This document shows, piece by piece, positions 63,836-64,000 of a stretch of 64,000 nucleotides of DNA; the first letter of the stretch is position 1, and each line of letters opens with the position of its first letter. The notes beneath the pieces are model-generated. The model was not told where the DNA came from, did no database searches, and saw only the letters and a program-made list of their open reading frames with translations. The DNA is taken from positions 11,344,501 through 11,408,500 of the forward strand of contig NC_064621.1 in assembly GCF_023898315.1 (NCBI RefSeq), written 5' to 3'. The position numbers and the translations under genes are program-made. The DNA comes from Schistocerca nitens. Taxonomy: Eukaryota; Arthropoda; Insecta; Orthoptera; Acrididae.

Positions 63836-64000
63836 TTCCGATGCAATTTCTCTGTTTCATCGTCAATGGGAAGGTCCAATGGATACAGTAAACCTGCAGA
63901 GGTGCATCGGAATGTGAAACTGGTGACACAGGAAACGCTCAAAACATAGACCGTAAGAAGACTCATTTTCTTGCACTTAAGTTGGCGTTGTGTCTCTTAT

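Larger units (their letters stand above)
1..64000 (+). repeat. Satellite DNA array, 172-bp monomer, head to tail
   Basis: The window starts and ends inside the same tandem repeat. A motif such as TTCCGATGCAATTTCTGTG returns every 172 bp, with rare 155, 170-171, 173 and 237 bp exceptions, from end to end and always on the same strand, giving about 370 monomers. No inversion, mobile element or unique stretch interrupts it. Neighbouring monomers differ at many positions, while blocks several kb apart are nearly identical, which defines higher-order repeats. Arrays of this kind in eukaryotes typically sit at centromeres or in pericentromeric heterochromatin; that placement is inferred. I do not recognise the family. 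The strand given is simply the one on which I wrote the consensus. Confidence 0.98.
59041..64000 (+). repeat. Domain C: same monomers, no close long-range copy found
   Basis: The monomers are of the same types as in domain B and some short runs echo it, for example units at 60.9 to 61.2 kb and 62.3 to 62.5 kb. I could not match any run of many monomers to a near-identical block elsewhere in the window. Small indels are more frequent: an extra A near 59145, a lost A near 59318, a lost A near 60515, a hairpin loop shortened near 61746, and a 16-base loss near 63817. This may be the edge of an older or less homogenised part of the array. Monomer-level homology is certain; the older-age reading is inference. 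Confidence 0.65.

Noticed and set aside
296..63929. Ladder of minus-strand open frames of about 89 codons (some 131 to 146) in almost every monomer
   Set aside because: They are spaced exactly by the monomer, overlap each other by 98 bp, change amino acids freely between monomers, and exist only because 172 leaves remainder one when divided by three. No sign of a coding gene.
1..64000. CRISPR array
   Set aside because: The repetition is continuous: whole 172-bp units are similar, with no short conserved repeat alternating with unrelated unique spacers.
1..64000. Primate alpha satellite (171 bp)
   Set aside because: The length is close, but the sequence does not resemble the alpha consensus beyond the 17-bp box-like similarity.

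Overview
The whole 64 kb window is one uninterrupted satellite DNA array. It is made of about 370 head-to-tail copies of a monomer of about 172 bp (about 42% G+C by hand count of the consensus), all in the same orientation. I found no protein-coding gene, rRNA, tRNA, transposon, CRISPR array or unique sequence. The many short open frames on both strands are by-products of the repeat: 172 is 3x57+1, so an open minus-strand frame of 89 codons recurs every 172 bp and overlaps its neighbour. A long homogeneous array of nucleosome-sized monomers organised into higher-order repeats (HORs) points to centromeric or pericentromeric heterochromatin of a eukaryote. I do not recognise the monomer family, and it is not primate alpha satellite. 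The organism cannot be named from the sequence.

Layout. Domain A (1 to about 27.9 kb) holds five copies of a long HOR that restart at 1, 8901, 13502, 20960 and 25154. Copy lengths are irregular (8900, 4601, 7458 and 4194 bp, then a shortened copy) because blocks of whole monomers were duplicated or lost. Domain B (about 27.9 to 59.0 kb) holds eight copies of a related HOR, with landmark monomers at 27927, 33600, 37039, 41164, 45460, 48726, 50963 and 56120 (about 33, 20, 24, 25, 19, 13 and 30 monomers, then a partial copy). Domain C (about 59.0 to 64.0 kb) has the same monomer types but no close block-scale duplicate that I could find, and more irregular small indels. Recent tandem duplications of 1032, 2407, 3439 and 2237 bp are visible. 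For the last two the crossover can be placed within about 56 and 39 bp.

Inside the monomer there are three non-random elements. (1) At consensus positions 20-36 lies a 17-bp box that in seven domain B monomers reads TTTCGTTGTCAATGGGA, matching the mammalian CENP-B box at 14 of 17 positions; it occurs about once per HOR and lies in a two-state variable segment. (2) Positions 172/1-10 and 68-78 form an 11-bp perfect inverted repeat. (3) Positions 120-138 form a short hairpin whose stem is often kept while its loop changes. These suggest protein-binding and structural constraint like that of a centromeric satellite, but that is inference. The array evolves by unequal exchange in whole-monomer steps.
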